From Vibrio ruber DSM 16370 (GTDB taxonomy: Bacteria; Pseudomonadota; Gammaproteobacteria; Enterobacterales; Vibrionaceae), in the NCBI RefSeq assembly GCF_900163965.1, contig NZ_FULE01000031.1, positions 1 to 64,000 of the forward strand: a stretch of DNA of 64,000 nt. The letters run 5' to 3'. Position numbers and translations under genes: made by a program. This document shows positions 11,101 to 20,087 of this stretch, piece after piece. Positions within the stretch are counted from its first letter, which is position 1. Every line of letters starts with the position of its first letter. The notes below the pieces were generated by a model. It saw only the letters and a list, made by a program, of their open reading frames with translations. It was not told where the DNA came from and made no database searches.

Positions 11101-11282
11101 CCTTGAATCAGATCCGAACTGGCACCGTAGTAACCAGTCGTTACGGTAATCACGGTGTTCGTCATCTCCGGGTACTGTCTGACTTGCAGTTTGAATACGG
11201 CTTGTAAACCAAGCAGAGCAATCAGCAGACTCAGTGATATGGCGAGAACCGGACGCTTGATGAATGTATCAGTAAAACGCAT
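8172..11282 (-). CDS. vexB: RND multidrug efflux transporter, inner-membrane pump
   Basis: 1036-aa resistance-nodulation-division pump: a membrane helix at the N-terminus, large periplasmic loops, and two six-helix bundles. The proton-relay pair Asp400-Asp401 sits in the conserved LAIGLVVDDAIVVLENV, and the matching Lys of the second half is in GLITKHGILI. It drives drug or bile-salt export by proton antiport with a periplasmic adaptor and a TolC-type channel. The adaptor gene lies 11 bp upstream, so the two form an operon. The position next to ilvC and ubiK corresponds to V. cholerae VexB as I remember that locus. The outer-membrane channel is not encoded here. Confidence 0.85.
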   Translation of the reverse strand: MRFTDTFIKRPVLAISLSLLIALLGLQAVFKLQVRQYPEMTNTVITVTTGYYGASSDLIQGFITQPLEQAIAQADNIDYMTSESSMGGSTITVKMKLNTDPNAALADILAKTNSVRSQLPKEAEDPSVTMSTGSTTAVLYIGFSSDELNSSQINDYLERVVNPQLFSVSGVSKVDLYGGIKYGLRIWLDPNKMAALKLSASQVMSVLSANNYQSATGQSTGELVLYNGDADTQVSTTTELERLVIKSDGGQIIRLGDIAKVSLAKSHDTYRATANGKEAIVAAINAAPSANPIDIARDVRAIMPRIEKNMPSNIKMTLLYDSTEAINESINEVIKTIGEAILIVLVVISLFLGSFRAVVIPIITIPLSLIGVSLVMQTFGFSWNLMTLLAMVLAIGLVVDDAIVVLENVDRHIKLGETPFRAAIIGTREIALPVIAMTLTLAAVYAPIALTQGITGSLFKEFALSLAGSVIVSGIIALTLSPMMCSKMLIAHGTPNRFESRVHSILDRMTNRYEKMLSAVMMHRPVVIAFALIILASLPVLFKFIPTELAPSEDNGVVMFIANGQSNANLDYMQRTMEHVNDILMKQPEVNLNLEFTGVPKSNQSLGFSVMVPWSQREASQSEIQKRLQELLKEVPSMSVSAFEMPELPGAGSGLPIQLVLKTPNSFENLFTLASDILGKVQQSPLFVYSTLDLNFDSATMKISIDKDKAGAYGVTMQDIGTTLATMMADGYVNRVDLYGRSYEVIPQVERKYRLNPESMNNYYVLAANGDAIPLRSLIKIDVVSEPRALPHFNQLNSATISAVPTPGVTMGSALEWLNSEVDKTLPTGYTRDYMGESRQFITEGSALYTTFALALAIIFLVLAIQFESVRDPIVIMVSVPLAICGALVALAWGGFFGFTSLNIYSQVGLITLIGLITKHGILICEVAKEVQLKFNKNRIEAVMEAAKIRLRPILMTTAAMIAGLIPLMYATGAGAKQRFSIGIVIVAGLAIGTLFTLFVLPVIYSYLAEKHKPLPVFVEDDEEKQSSDEAPTHTA

Positions 11283-11293
11283 GAAACCTCCGG

Positions 11294-12412
11294 TTACAGC
11301 ATGGGAACTTCAGATGATGGTGTCAGTGTATCACTTTCCACCACATGAACTTTGGCCCCGTTACTTAAGCGAACCTGACCGGAAGTGACGATGACATCAC
11401 CGTCTTTCACACCACTTAAGATATGAGCGACATCTTTTTTACGTTCACCAACTTTAATGACTTTTTGCTTAACACGTTTTTCACCATCTTTATCGGTCAC
11501 AACGTAAACACTATCACCATAAAGGGTGTAGGCAATCGCCACCTGAGGAATAATGACCTGATCTTTTTGAACCGGTAAGAGAATATTTGCTTTGGCGAAC
11601 ATTCCGCTGCGCAACTTACCATCACTATTCGGGATATTGGCTTCTACCTGAACCAGTCCACTCTGTGCATTAACCGCCGGCTCGATGGCCTTAATCGTCC
11701 CCTTGAAGAAGTCATCCGGGTAAGCATCGACCGAGATATCAACCGTTTGACCCACTGAAATTTTAGACAGGTCGGTCTGTGGTATCGTGAAGTGCAGGCG
11801 CATCACCGAGGTATCTTCCAGACGGACAATATCGGAGCCGATATTGAGATATTGGCCGACGTAAATATTGCGGATACCCACTGAACCGGAGAAAGGTGCT
11901 TTGATTTCACGTCGGGCAATGGTTGCTTTCAAACTTTCGATATCGGCAGAGAGAGAGAAATAAGCGGCTTCGGCTTCATCGAAAGATTCTTGAGACAAAG
12001 ACCCTTTTGTATAAAGCCCTCGGTAGCGTTCATATTTTGCTTTTGCCGCTGGTAAACGAGCCTGAGCACTTTTTAAGTTCGCTTTTTCAACCGCAGAATC
12101 GAGTGTCATCAGCATCTGTCCTTTTTCGACGAAAGCGCCTGACTCGAATGTGATATCTTTAATCACACCACTGGTTTCGCTGGTAAGTGTGACACCTTGT
12201 TTCGGCTCGATAAAACCGATCGCTTCAATAACCGGTGTCCAATCTTGTACTTTAATCTGAGAAACTGTAATCGGAAATGAGGGTTCGGGCATGTTAGCAA
12301 AATAGTCATTCATCGCTTTTTGCTTGAACAAATTTATTCCGATAACACTACCTAACAGCACAATAACAATCAGCAGCATCGAGAATGTCCATAGTAATGT
12401 CCGCTTTTTCAT
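11294..12412 (-). CDS. vexA: RND efflux periplasmic adaptor (membrane fusion protein)
   Basis: 372-aa HlyD/AcrA-family adaptor. It has an N-terminal signal anchor (hydrophobic residues about 6-26), a lipoyl half-motif, a helical hairpin at about 100-160, the second lipoyl half, then beta-barrel and membrane-proximal domains. It bridges the RND pump encoded just downstream to an outer-membrane channel. It is first in the two-gene operon. In V. cholerae a TetR gene, vexR, sits directly upstream; here the upstream neighbour is the divergent rep gene and no TetR gene is seen. Confidence 0.85.
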   Translation of the reverse strand: MKKRTLLWTFSMLLIVIVLLGSVIGINLFKQKAMNDYFANMPEPSFPITVSQIKVQDWTPVIEAIGFIEPKQGVTLTSETSGVIKDITFESGAFVEKGQMLMTLDSAVEKANLKSAQARLPAAKAKYERYRGLYTKGSLSQESFDEAEAAYFSLSADIESLKATIARREIKAPFSGSVGIRNIYVGQYLNIGSDIVRLEDTSVMRLHFTIPQTDLSKISVGQTVDISVDAYPDDFFKGTIKAIEPAVNAQSGLVQVEANIPNSDGKLRSGMFAKANILLPVQKDQVIIPQVAIAYTLYGDSVYVVTDKDGEKRVKQKVIKVGERKKDVAHILSGVKDGDVIVTSGQVRLSNGAKVHVVESDTLTPSSEVPML

Positions 12413-12735
12413 TCGATGTTAAACTCCAAGTTTAATGATGAACTAGCCTCAACGAGTTTGTTTCCCCAGTTTGTGCAACAAGATGCTTCTGATACAACTG
12501 AATCACTATCAGAAAATATTGATCTGCTTGATTGCTAACTTTTTGGTATTGAAGCGTGAATTAGGTTGCCATTATAGCTTACAGAGTAGCCATATATGCA
12601 ACACACTTGTGCAGTAAATTATGTAAAAAATCGCATATTTACACGATTGGTAAATTCATTTACCGGGCATTATCATGAGAGCGTGTGAGTATCTGCATAA
12701 ACCAGTCATCAAGTTCAGAGTAGATGAGATAACGG
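12413..12735. promoter_or_regulatory. vexA-rep divergent intergenic region
   Basis: 323 bp between divergent vexA and rep with no coding frame. It contains an interrupted palindrome at 12649-12664 (GGTAAAT, TC, ATTTACC), which could be an operator for an unlinked regulator. Promoters for both genes must lie here, but I did not assign -35/-10 boxes with confidence. Confidence 0.45.
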
Positions 12736-14757
12736 ATGAAGTTAAATCCAAGACAAGATGAAGCTGTCAAATATATATCAGGTCCGTGTTTGGTGCTTGC
12801 CGGAGCCGGATCAGGTAAGACCAGAGTTATTACCAATAAAATTGCCTATTTAGTGCAACAGTGCGGCTATAAAGCACGCAATATTGCTGCGGTAACGTTT
12901 ACCAATAAAGCAGCCAGAGAAATGAAAGAGCGGGTGGCACAGACATTAGGCAAAAAAGAATCTCGTGGCCTGATGGTTTCGACTTTTCATACGCTTGGCT
13001 TAAATATCATTCGCCGTGAATATAAAGCGCTCGGGCTGAAAGCCGGTTTTTCTTTGTTTGATGATCAGGATCAGTTGGCTCTCCTCAAGGCGTTGACGGA
13101 AAAACAGATCGATGGAGATAAGGATCTCTTGCGTCAATTGCTCAGCACCATCTCCAATTGGAAAAATGACATGATATCTCCGGCACAGGCTAAGGCGAGT
13201 GCCAGAGGTGAACAGGAGCAGCTATTTGCGTTTTGTTATGAGCTGTATCAGAACCAGATGAAAGCCTACAATGCACTGGATTTTGATGACTTGATTCTGA
13301 TGCCGGTCGGATTACTCAAAAACAATGAGCAAGTCAGGCAGCACTGGCAGTCAAGAATCCGTTATCTGCTGGTGGATGAATATCAGGATACCAATACCAG
13401 TCAGTATGAGTTAGTGAAGCTGCTGGTGGGAGAGCGAGGCCGGTTTACGGTCGTAGGGGATGATGACCAATCGATTTATTCATGGCGAGGTGCCAAACCA
13501 CAAAACCTAGTGTTGCTGGGAGAAGACTATCCGAATTTACGGCTGATTAAGCTGGAGCAGAATTATCGTTCGACCAACCGGATTTTGCATTCGGCCAATA
13601 TTTTGATTGCCAATAATGCTCACGTATACGACAAGAAACTCTTTTCTGAGCTGCCTGACGGCGAAAAACTGAAAGTCATTATGGCCAATAATGATGAGCA
13701 TGAAGCAGAACGTGTCACCGGTGAAATTATTGCCCACAAATTTATTAACCATACCGATTATCGCGACTATGCGATTTTGTATCGGGGCAATCATCAATCC
13801 CGTTTGATTGAAAAAAGTCTGATGCAGAACCGAATACCCTACAAAATTTCAGGAGGAACGTCGTTCTTTGCCCGGGCTGAAATCAAAGACATCATGGCGT
13901 ATCTGCGAGTGTTGGTGAACCCAGATGATGACAATGCTTTTTTGCGCATTGTTAATACACCGCGTCGTGAGATCGGCCCGGTGACGTTAGAGAAACTGGG
14001 GAGTTATGCCAACATGCGTGGTAAAAGCCTGTTTGAAGCCAGTTTTGAAATTGGATTAGAGCAGCATCTGACCGGTAAAGGGCTGGAAAATTTAAGGCGT
14101 TTTACCCAATGGCTGGTGCGCTTATCGGATCAGGCAGAAAGAGGCGATACCGTTGACGTTGCACGCTCACTGGTACGCGATATTCATTATGAAGACTGGC
14201 TGTACGAAACCTCATCAAGCCCCAAAGCGGCTGAGATGAGAATGAAGAACGTTTCTGACCTCTATTCATGGATTGTCGCTGATTTAGAGGGTAACAACCC
14301 CGATCAGGAAGAAAAATCTCTGAAAGAGGTGGTTCAGCGCCTGACTTTGCGTGACATGATGGAACGCGGCGAAGAAAATGATGACAGTGATGCCGTTCAA
14401 CTGATGACTTTACACGCATCCAAAGGATTGGAATTTCCGTATGTCTATTTGATCGGGACTGAAGAAGGTATTTTGCCTCATCAAACCAGCATTGATGAAG
14501 ATAACATCGAAGAAGAGCGGCGCCTGATGTATGTCGGTATTACCCGGGCTCAGAAAGAGATGACCTTTATCGTGTGTAAAGAAAGGCGTCAATATGGGGA
14601 GCTCATCCGCCCAACGCACAGTCGTTTTTTGGATGAATTACCTTATGACGATGTGAGTTGGGAGCAGCAGAAAAAAGCGCTTTCACAGCAGGAGCGGATG
14701 GAAAAAGGGCAGGCTCATATTGCTAATTTGCGAGCCATGTTTAAAAAGGATTCTTGA
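12736..14757 (+). CDS. rep: ATP-dependent DNA helicase Rep
   Basis: 673-aa superfamily 1A 3'-5' helicase, with Walker A AGAGSGKT near residue 22 and the N-terminal [11 protein letters not shown] typical of Rep. Other motifs are DEYQDTN (motif II), [13 protein letters not shown] (III), QNYRS (IV), [13 protein letters not shown] (V) and VGITRA (VI). Rep moves with the replisome and clears bound proteins. It is distinguished from UvrD, also in this window, by its N-terminus and shorter C-terminus lacking the UvrD Tudor-like tail. Monocistronic. Confidence 0.95.
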   Translation: MKLNPRQDEAVKYISGPCLVLAGAGSGKTRVITNKIAYLVQQCGYKARNIAAVTFTNKAAREMKERVAQTLGKKESRGLMVSTFHTLGLNIIRREYKALGLKAGFSLFDDQDQLALLKALTEKQIDGDKDLLRQLLSTISNWKNDMISPAQAKASARGEQEQLFAFCYELYQNQMKAYNALDFDDLILMPVGLLKNNEQVRQHWQSRIRYLLVDEYQDTNTSQYELVKLLVGERGRFTVVGDDDQSIYSWRGAKPQNLVLLGEDYPNLRLIKLEQNYRSTNRILHSANILIANNAHVYDKKLFSELPDGEKLKVIMANNDEHEAERVTGEIIAHKFINHTDYRDYAILYRGNHQSRLIEKSLMQNRIPYKISGGTSFFARAEIKDIMAYLRVLVNPDDDNAFLRIVNTPRREIGPVTLEKLGSYANMRGKSLFEASFEIGLEQHLTGKGLENLRRFTQWLVRLSDQAERGDTVDVARSLVRDIHYEDWLYETSSSPKAAEMRMKNVSDLYSWIVADLEGNNPDQEEKSLKEVVQRLTLRDMMERGEENDDSDAVQLMTLHASKGLEFPYVYLIGTEEGILPHQTSIDEDNIEEERRLMYVGITRAQKEMTFIVCKERRQYGELIRPTHSRFLDELPYDDVSWEQQKKALSQQERMEKGQAHIANLRAMFKKDS

Positions 14758-14956
14758 CGAATCAAGTTGGAAAAGCAACCATGGGACGTGGTATGGGTGA
14801 TGTTTTTCTGACAACGTTCAACTGTCTGATTCTCGAAGAGATGCCTTTTTCCATGATGACTGACGAAAAAGGCGTCAAACGATAAAAAAAGTTGAAAAAA
14901 AGCTAGACGACAAACCATGATATCCGTATCATTCCCCTCCGCCGATAGGGCATGAT

Positions 14957-15033
<77 letters not shown>

Positions 15034-15064
15034 TTTGCGGAGGAATGATCGGTAACAGACGTAT

Positions 15065-15141
15065 GGTGGCTATAGCTCAGTTGGTAGAGCCCCGGATTGT
15101 GATTCCGGTTGTCGCGAGTTCGAGTCTCGTTAGCCACCCCA
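15065..15141 (+). tRNA. tRNA-His(GTG), copy 1
   Basis: 77 nt counting the extra G(-1) characteristic of tRNA-His. GTGGCTA pairs with TAGCCAC, the anticodon loop TTGTGAT gives GTG, and CCA is encoded. Identical in body to the second copy at 15348. Confidence 0.95.
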
Positions 15142-15260
15142 TTTTCCTGAGAACACTTTCCCATTCGGACTGTTTTTCAGAAAGACAAACGGACTGTTTG
15201 CCTTTGAGCATATATCTTATGCTGTCGGCAGTGATAGAAAATATCAAACAATAAATGTAT

Positions 15261-15337
<77 letters not shown>

Positions 15338-15347
15338 CTTTTTCAGT

Positions 15348-15424
15348 GGTGGCTATAGCTCAGTTGGTAGAGCCCCGGATTGTGATTCCGGTTGTCGCGA
15401 GTTCGAGTCTCGTTAGCCACCCCA
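15348..15424 (+). tRNA. tRNA-His(GTG), copy 2
   Basis: Body identical to copy 1 including G(-1), anticodon GTG and encoded CCA. It lies only 10 bp after tRNA-Pro copy 1, which points to a recent tandem duplication of a His-Pro unit. Confidence 0.95.
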
Positions 15425-15432
15425 TTTATTCT

Positions 15433-15509
<77 letters not shown>

Positions 15510-15515
15510 CTTTCA

Positions 15516-15543
15516 GAGCCTCGGCATTGCCGGGGCTTTTTTG
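15516..15543 (+). terminator. tRNA cluster terminator, copy 1
   Basis: AGCCTCGGC, loop ATT, GCCGGGGCT (one G-U pair) then six T. Typical strong terminator, 7 nt after tRNA-Pro copy 2. Confidence 0.9.
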
Positions 15544-15596
15544 TGTCTGCGATATTTCTCGTGTGCCGACGGACTTTTTCTGCATCCTGTTCCTAT

Positions 15597-15689
15597 CTGG
15601 TCATCGCGCAGTTTGGTAGCGCATCATTCTTTTAAGCATAAGCGGACCAGAGGATGGTTTTGGGGGTTCGAATCCCTCTTCACCGACCA
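15597..15689 (+). pseudogene. tRNA-Pro pseudogene 1
   Basis: The D-arm (GCGCAGTTTGGTAGCGC) and the T-arm plus 3' acceptor and CCA of tRNA-Pro are intact. The 5' acceptor strand is replaced (CTGGTCA keeps 3 of 7 pairs), and the anticodon arm has about 16 extra bases and no TGG loop. It cannot fold as a normal tRNA. It is followed by an intact terminator copy. Confidence 0.8.
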
Positions 15690-15695
15690 CTTTCA

Positions 15696-15723
15696 GAGCC
15701 TCGGCATTGCCGGGGCTTTTTTG
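15696..15723 (+). terminator. tRNA cluster terminator, copy 2
   Basis: Same stem-loop as copy 1 (AGCCTCGGC, ATT, GCCGGGGCT, T-run), now after tRNA-Pro pseudogene 1. Confidence 0.85.
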
Positions 15724-15776
15724 TGTCTGTGATACTTCTCATGTGCCGACGGACTTTTTCTGCATCCTGTTCCTAT

Positions 15777-15869
15777 CTGGTCATCGCGCAGTTTGGTAGC
15801 GCATCGATTCTTTTAAGCATAAGCGGACCAGAGGATGGTTTTGGGGTTCGAATCCCTCTTCACCGACCA
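15777..15869 (+). pseudogene. tRNA-Pro pseudogene 2
   Basis: Nearly identical to pseudogene 1. It has one extra G after GCATC and one fewer G before TTCGAATCC, and shares the same broken acceptor strand and enlarged anticodon region. The 3' half with CCA is intact. Confidence 0.8.
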
Positions 15870-15875
15870 CTTTCA

Positions 15876-15904
15876 GAGCCTCGGCAGACGCCGGGGCTTT
15901 TTTG
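15876..15904 (+). terminator. tRNA cluster terminator, copy 3
   Basis: The stem AGCCTCGGC pairs with GCCGGGGCT; the loop is AGAC instead of ATT, followed by a T-run. It closes the repeat array. Confidence 0.85.
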
Positions 15905-16570
15905 TGTCTGCGATATTTCTCATGTGCCGACGGACTTTTCCTCTCTCCTATTCCTATTCGGTTATCACCGGAGACCGGTTTTTACAGCATATACATAAAA
16001 ATAGTGCAATTTTACTGCGTATCGATTTTTTGAATAGATTCTGTTTCATAGCGTTATTGCTACTGCCAATCGATAGTTCAGTATAATTGACTAGCTTGTC
16101 AGAGCTGAGAATGTAAATATTTAGTTAATATACTGCTAGTATTAATAACTAACATGAGTGGTTATTTTGGTCTAATATATTGCATGTATATTTATACTGA
16201 ATACTCTCTGTGTTTATCCGGTATTTTCTCAGCATTTTTTGATGTTGTTTTCTTAAGGTATTGTCGGAAAGCCTTTTAGATACTAATTCTTATTTTTGAT
16301 TATTAATTGTTATTTTAAACTGATTACGATTACATTCTGATGTGATGTTTCTTGTTGTCTGGTATAAGAAAAATGCACAAAAAAAGCATTTTTATTCGAT
16401 TTTTATCGTGAGATTCCCCATTACACTGAATTTATATACTATGTTTATTGCTTTTTTTTGAAATTTTTGCACAATGATAGGATTTGTGAGGAATCAGCAG
16501 AATATGCTGATATGAAAGGATTCAACTCTTTAGGCTCGGCATTCGTTGCGAGTCAGAGGTCAAATTTGTC
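15905..16570. other. AT-rich intergenic region before peptide ABC operon
   Basis: About 660 bp without a credible gene. A hairpin with A and T flanks sits at 16369-16393 (AAAAATGC with GCATTTTT). The rest is AT-rich and presumably carries the promoter of the downstream transporter operon. I see no recognisable operator. Confidence 0.5.
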
Positions 16571-18289
16571 ATGTCTCTTTTAGAAGTTAAAAATCTTCAA
16601 ATCGAATATCCGTCACGGCATGGGGTTCATGCCGCAGTGAAATCCCTTTCTTTTCAGATCGAGCGCGGAGAAATCGTCGGTGTGGTTGGTGAATCCGGGG
16701 CGGGGAAATCAACAGTCGGTAATGCGGTGATTGATCTACTCAGCCCGCCGGGGGTTATTGCCGGTGGTGATGTTTATTTAAATGGTGAAAAGATTTCAGG
16801 CTTGTCACCGGAGCAGATGAGACGTGTGCGGGGATCGAAAATTGGATTTATTTTTCAGGATCCGATGACATCATTGAATCCGCTTTTTACGGTTGAGCAG
16901 CAACTGAAAGAAACGATTCATGCCAACATGAAAGTGACGGATGAAGAAGCCTATCAGCGTGCACTTTCACTCATGCAGCAAGTTGGTATCCCCCAACCTG
17001 AGAACCGCTTAAAACAATATCCGCATCAGTTTTCCGGTGGGATGCGTCAGCGAGTCGTGATTGCCATCGCGTTAGCCGGTGAACCTGATTTGATTATCGC
17101 GGATGAACCGACCACTGCGCTGGATGTTTCGATTCAGGACCAAATCTTGAATTTGATTCGCGAGTTATGTGTTCAGAAGCAAGTGGGTTGTATGCTGGTT
17201 ACCCATGATATGGGCGTGGTCTCGAATGTGACCGATCAGGTTGCGGTGATGTACCGTGGTGATCTCGTTGAATTCGGGCCGACAGCACAAGTTTTGGGAG
17301 CTCCGCAGCATCCTTATACCAAGAGCCTGATTTCGGCAGTCCCCCGTTCGGATGTCAAGCTTGAGCGTTTTCCTTTGGTCAGTTATATCGAAGAGGCCAG
17401 CGAGATGAAACCGCTGGATATTAAGAACCACTGGCTCGGACAACGGCAGGATCAGCGTGACTATTCCGGTGCCTTATTACGGGTCGAAAATGTTAACTTG
17501 CGTTTTGTGACCAAAGATTCATTTTTTGAAAGTCGGCGTGAGTATGTTCAGGCTTCAAACCATGTGAGTTTTGAGGTGATGGAAGGGGAAACCTTTGGTT
17601 TGGTCGGGGAGTCTGGTTCCGGGAAATCCACTATTGCGCGTATTATTGCCGGTTTATATGTCCCGAATTCCGGGAAGATTATGTTTGAGGGAATCGACCT
17701 CACTGCACTCACTTCAGAAAAAGCGCGTCGCCCACTGCGTCGTCAGATGCAGATGGTGTTTCAAAACCCTTATACTTCAATGAATCCTCGAATGAAGGTC
17801 TTTGATATTATTGCCGAACCGATACGCTTTCACCATTTAACGAAGAACGAATCTGAAACGCGACAGATTGTCTATGATTTGTTGGATCACGTTGGTCTTG
17901 GGCGGATGGCCGGGGTGAAGTATCCACATGAGTTCTCCGGTGGACAGCGCCAGCGCATTTCGATCGCGCGTGCTTTGGCAACGCGACCCCGGTTATTGAT
18001 TTGTGATGAACCGACATCCGCGCTGGATGTTTCAGTTCAGGCACAAATCCTGAATTTGTTGAAAGATTTACAAGCAGAATTGGATTTAACCATGCTCTTT
18101 ATCAGCCATGATTTACCGGTGATCCGCCAAATGTGTGATCGGGTTGGTGTGATGAAGATGGGCACATTACTCGAAGTTGCACCGACAGAAACGCTGTTTT
18201 CTGCACCGCAACATGAATATAGCCGCCAGTTAATCTCTCTGATGCCCGAATTTACAGGGTTGAAAGAAGATGTTGCGGCGATGCGTTGA
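16571..18289 (+). CDS. peptide ABC transporter, fused double ATPase
   Basis: 572-aa protein made of two ABC ATPases in tandem, equivalent to DppD and DppF joined, as in YejF/GsiA. The first cassette has Walker A GESGAGKST near residue 42, FSGGMRQR and DEPTTALD. The second has GESGSGKST near 350, FSGGQRQR and DEPTSALD. Each is followed by the oligopeptide-type C-terminal extension ending with a P(Q)HPYT/EYSRQL-like segment. It powers uptake of peptides or similar solutes through the permeases encoded downstream. First gene of a four-gene operon: ATPase, binding protein, two permeases. Substrate unknown. Confidence 0.88.
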   Translation: MSLLEVKNLQIEYPSRHGVHAAVKSLSFQIERGEIVGVVGESGAGKSTVGNAVIDLLSPPGVIAGGDVYLNGEKISGLSPEQMRRVRGSKIGFIFQDPMTSLNPLFTVEQQLKETIHANMKVTDEEAYQRALSLMQQVGIPQPENRLKQYPHQFSGGMRQRVVIAIALAGEPDLIIADEPTTALDVSIQDQILNLIRELCVQKQVGCMLVTHDMGVVSNVTDQVAVMYRGDLVEFGPTAQVLGAPQHPYTKSLISAVPRSDVKLERFPLVSYIEEASEMKPLDIKNHWLGQRQDQRDYSGALLRVENVNLRFVTKDSFFESRREYVQASNHVSFEVMEGETFGLVGESGSGKSTIARIIAGLYVPNSGKIMFEGIDLTALTSEKARRPLRRQMQMVFQNPYTSMNPRMKVFDIIAEPIRFHHLTKNESETRQIVYDLLDHVGLGRMAGVKYPHEFSGGQRQRISIARALATRPRLLICDEPTSALDVSVQAQILNLLKDLQAELDLTMLFISHDLPVIRQMCDRVGVMKMGTLLEVAPTETLFSAPQHEYSRQLISLMPEFTGLKEDVAAMR

Positions 18290-18359
18290 TTTGATTTCAA
18301 CCCCAAAAGACAAAAGCAAACACACGAAGGGATGAACTTCCCGCATAAGGAGTTATGCA

Positions 18360-19916
18360 ATGAAAATGATAAAAACTAAACTGGCTGTCGCATTGATGGC
18401 TGTCGGACTGAGCTTCTCAGCCGCTGCTGCGGATATTACGATTGCTTATGCCGCTGACCCGGTATCAATGGATCCTCAGGAACAGCTGTCTGAAGCAACC
18501 CTGCAACTTTCTCATATGGTGTTCGATCCCCTTGTTCGCTATACCCAGTCTAAAGAGTTTGAACCTCGTCTGGCGACAAGTTGGGAACGTATCAATGACA
18601 CTACGATGCGCTTCCATTTACGCCATGGAGTTAAATTCCACACTGGTAATCCTTTCTCTGCGGATGATGTGGTCTGGACGTTCAATCGTCTGAAATCTTC
18701 AGGTGACTACAAAGGGATTTTTGCTTCGATCGATAAAGCGGTCAAAGTCGATGACTATACCATTGATCTGGTGACTACAGGGCCTTATCCGCTCATTCTG
18801 CCAAATGCGACTTATATCTTTGCAATGGATAGCAAGTTTTATTCAGGTAAAACTGAAGATGGCAAAGATAAGTCAGAAATCATCAAGCATGGTAATTCTT
18901 TTGCATCAACGCATGAATCCGGTACCGGGCCATTTGTTGTCTCCTACCGTGAGCAGGGCGTGAAAGTCGAATTTGAGCGCTTCAAAGACTACTGGGATAA
19001 AGATTCAAAAGGTAACGTTGATCACCTCACATGGGTACCGATCAAAGAAGATGCAACACGTGTTGCAGCGCTGCTTTCCGGGGATGTTGACATGATTGCA
19101 CCGGTTGCCCCGAATGATTTGGAACGGATTGATGAAGCCAAAGGCATTGATTTGGTGACCATTCCCGGCGAACGGATTATCACATTCCAGATGAATGAAA
19201 AAAGTCAGCCGGCCTTTAAAGATAAGCGTGTCCGTGAAGCGGTGACTTATGCGGTCAACAACTCCGGGATTGTGAAAAAAATCATGAAAGGTTTTGGGAC
19301 AACCGCGGCGCAACAGAGCCCAATGGGCTATTTGGGGTATAACCCAGATCTGAAACCACGTTACGACCTGAAAAAAGCCAAAGCACTGATGAAAGAAGCC
19401 GGCTATGAAAAAGGCTTTAACATCACGATGATTGCACCGAATAACCGCTACGTGAATGATGCAAAAATTGCTCAGGCCGTGGCTTCAATGCTGTCTAAAA
19501 TCGGTATCAAAGTCGATCTGAAAACCATGCCAAAAGCACAATACTGGCCTGAGTTTGATAAATGTGCTGCGGATATGCTGATGATCGGCTGGGCCTCAGA
19601 TACACAAGATTCTGGTAACTTTACCGAATACCTGACCATGACGCGTAACTCAGAAACCGGTAAAGGTCAGTACAACTGCGGTTACTATTCTAACCCAGAA
19701 GTGGATCGTTTGGTCGAAGCCTCTAACGTTGAAACCGATTCAGCGAAACGCGCAACCATGCTGAAAGAGGTTGAGGCGAAGCTCTATCAAGATGCTGCTT
19801 TTGTACCGCTACACTGGGAAAACCTTGCCTGGGGTGCCAAATCAAATGTGGATATCAAACCGATTGTGAACCCAATGAATTTTCCTTACTTGGGTGATTT
19901 AGTCGTCAAAGAGTAA
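18360..19916 (+). CDS. peptide ABC transporter, periplasmic binding protein
   Basis: 518-aa family 5 solute-binding protein (DppA/OppA type). It has a signal peptide ending in AAAAD near residue 24 and the family signature in RLATSWERINDTTMRFHLR plus KFHTGNPFSADDVVWTF. It captures the solute in the periplasm and delivers it to the DppB/DppC-type permeases downstream. AAGGAG lies before the ATG. A perfect 12-bp hairpin after the stop probably lets this gene be expressed above the permeases. Peptide is the default substrate; other family members carry heme, nickel or opines. Confidence 0.88.
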   Translation: MKMIKTKLAVALMAVGLSFSAAAADITIAYAADPVSMDPQEQLSEATLQLSHMVFDPLVRYTQSKEFEPRLATSWERINDTTMRFHLRHGVKFHTGNPFSADDVVWTFNRLKSSGDYKGIFASIDKAVKVDDYTIDLVTTGPYPLILPNATYIFAMDSKFYSGKTEDGKDKSEIIKHGNSFASTHESGTGPFVVSYREQGVKVEFERFKDYWDKDSKGNVDHLTWVPIKEDATRVAALLSGDVDMIAPVAPNDLERIDEAKGIDLVTIPGERIITFQMNEKSQPAFKDKRVREAVTYAVNNSGIVKKIMKGFGTTAAQQSPMGYLGYNPDLKPRYDLKKAKALMKEAGYEKGFNITMIAPNNRYVNDAKIAQAVASMLSKIGIKVDLKTMPKAQYWPEFDKCAADMLMIGWASDTQDSGNFTEYLTMTRNSETGKGQYNCGYYSNPEVDRLVEASNVETDSAKRATMLKEVEAKLYQDAAFVPLHWENLAWGAKSNVDIKPIVNPMNFPYLGDLVVKE

Positions 19917-19929
19917 CAATCTCTGCTGA

Positions 19930-19963
19930 GCCAGTGTGCCTGATAACAATGAGGCACACTGGC
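19930..19963 (+). terminator. intra-operon attenuating hairpin
   Basis: GCCAGTGTGCCT pairs perfectly with AGGCACACTGGC over a 10-nt loop, followed by TTGTATTTATTT. It lies between the binding protein and the first permease, where such stems commonly protect the upstream message and reduce downstream expression. Confidence 0.7.
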
Positions 19964-20087
19964 TTGTATTTATTTCCTGTTATTACGGTGCTTATTTCAT
20001 TCAGTCGGATAAGCACCTTTTTCAGACTGAACTCTCGTTAAAGTCATTTGGCTTGTAACGAGGTCACAGATAGCCAAGGGGCAAGAT

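Larger units (their letters stand above)
15510..15904 (+). repeat. tandem 180-bp terminator plus tRNA-Pro-remnant repeat
   Basis: Two consecutive units (about 15510-15689 and 15690-15869) are almost identical. Each has the tRNA terminator, an approximately 60-bp spacer with GTGCCGACGGACTTTT, and a defective tRNA-Pro copy. A third terminator (15876-15904) ends the array. The 3' halves of all tRNA-Pro sequences, real and broken, are spaced exactly 180 bp apart at 15491, 15671 and 15851. This looks like expansion by unequal crossing-over after the first broken copy arose. Confidence 0.85.

Noticed and set aside
16369..16393. Hairpin AAAAATGC/GCATTTTT as a terminator
   Set aside because: It is only AT-rich symmetry far from any upstream gene; reported only within the intergenic note.
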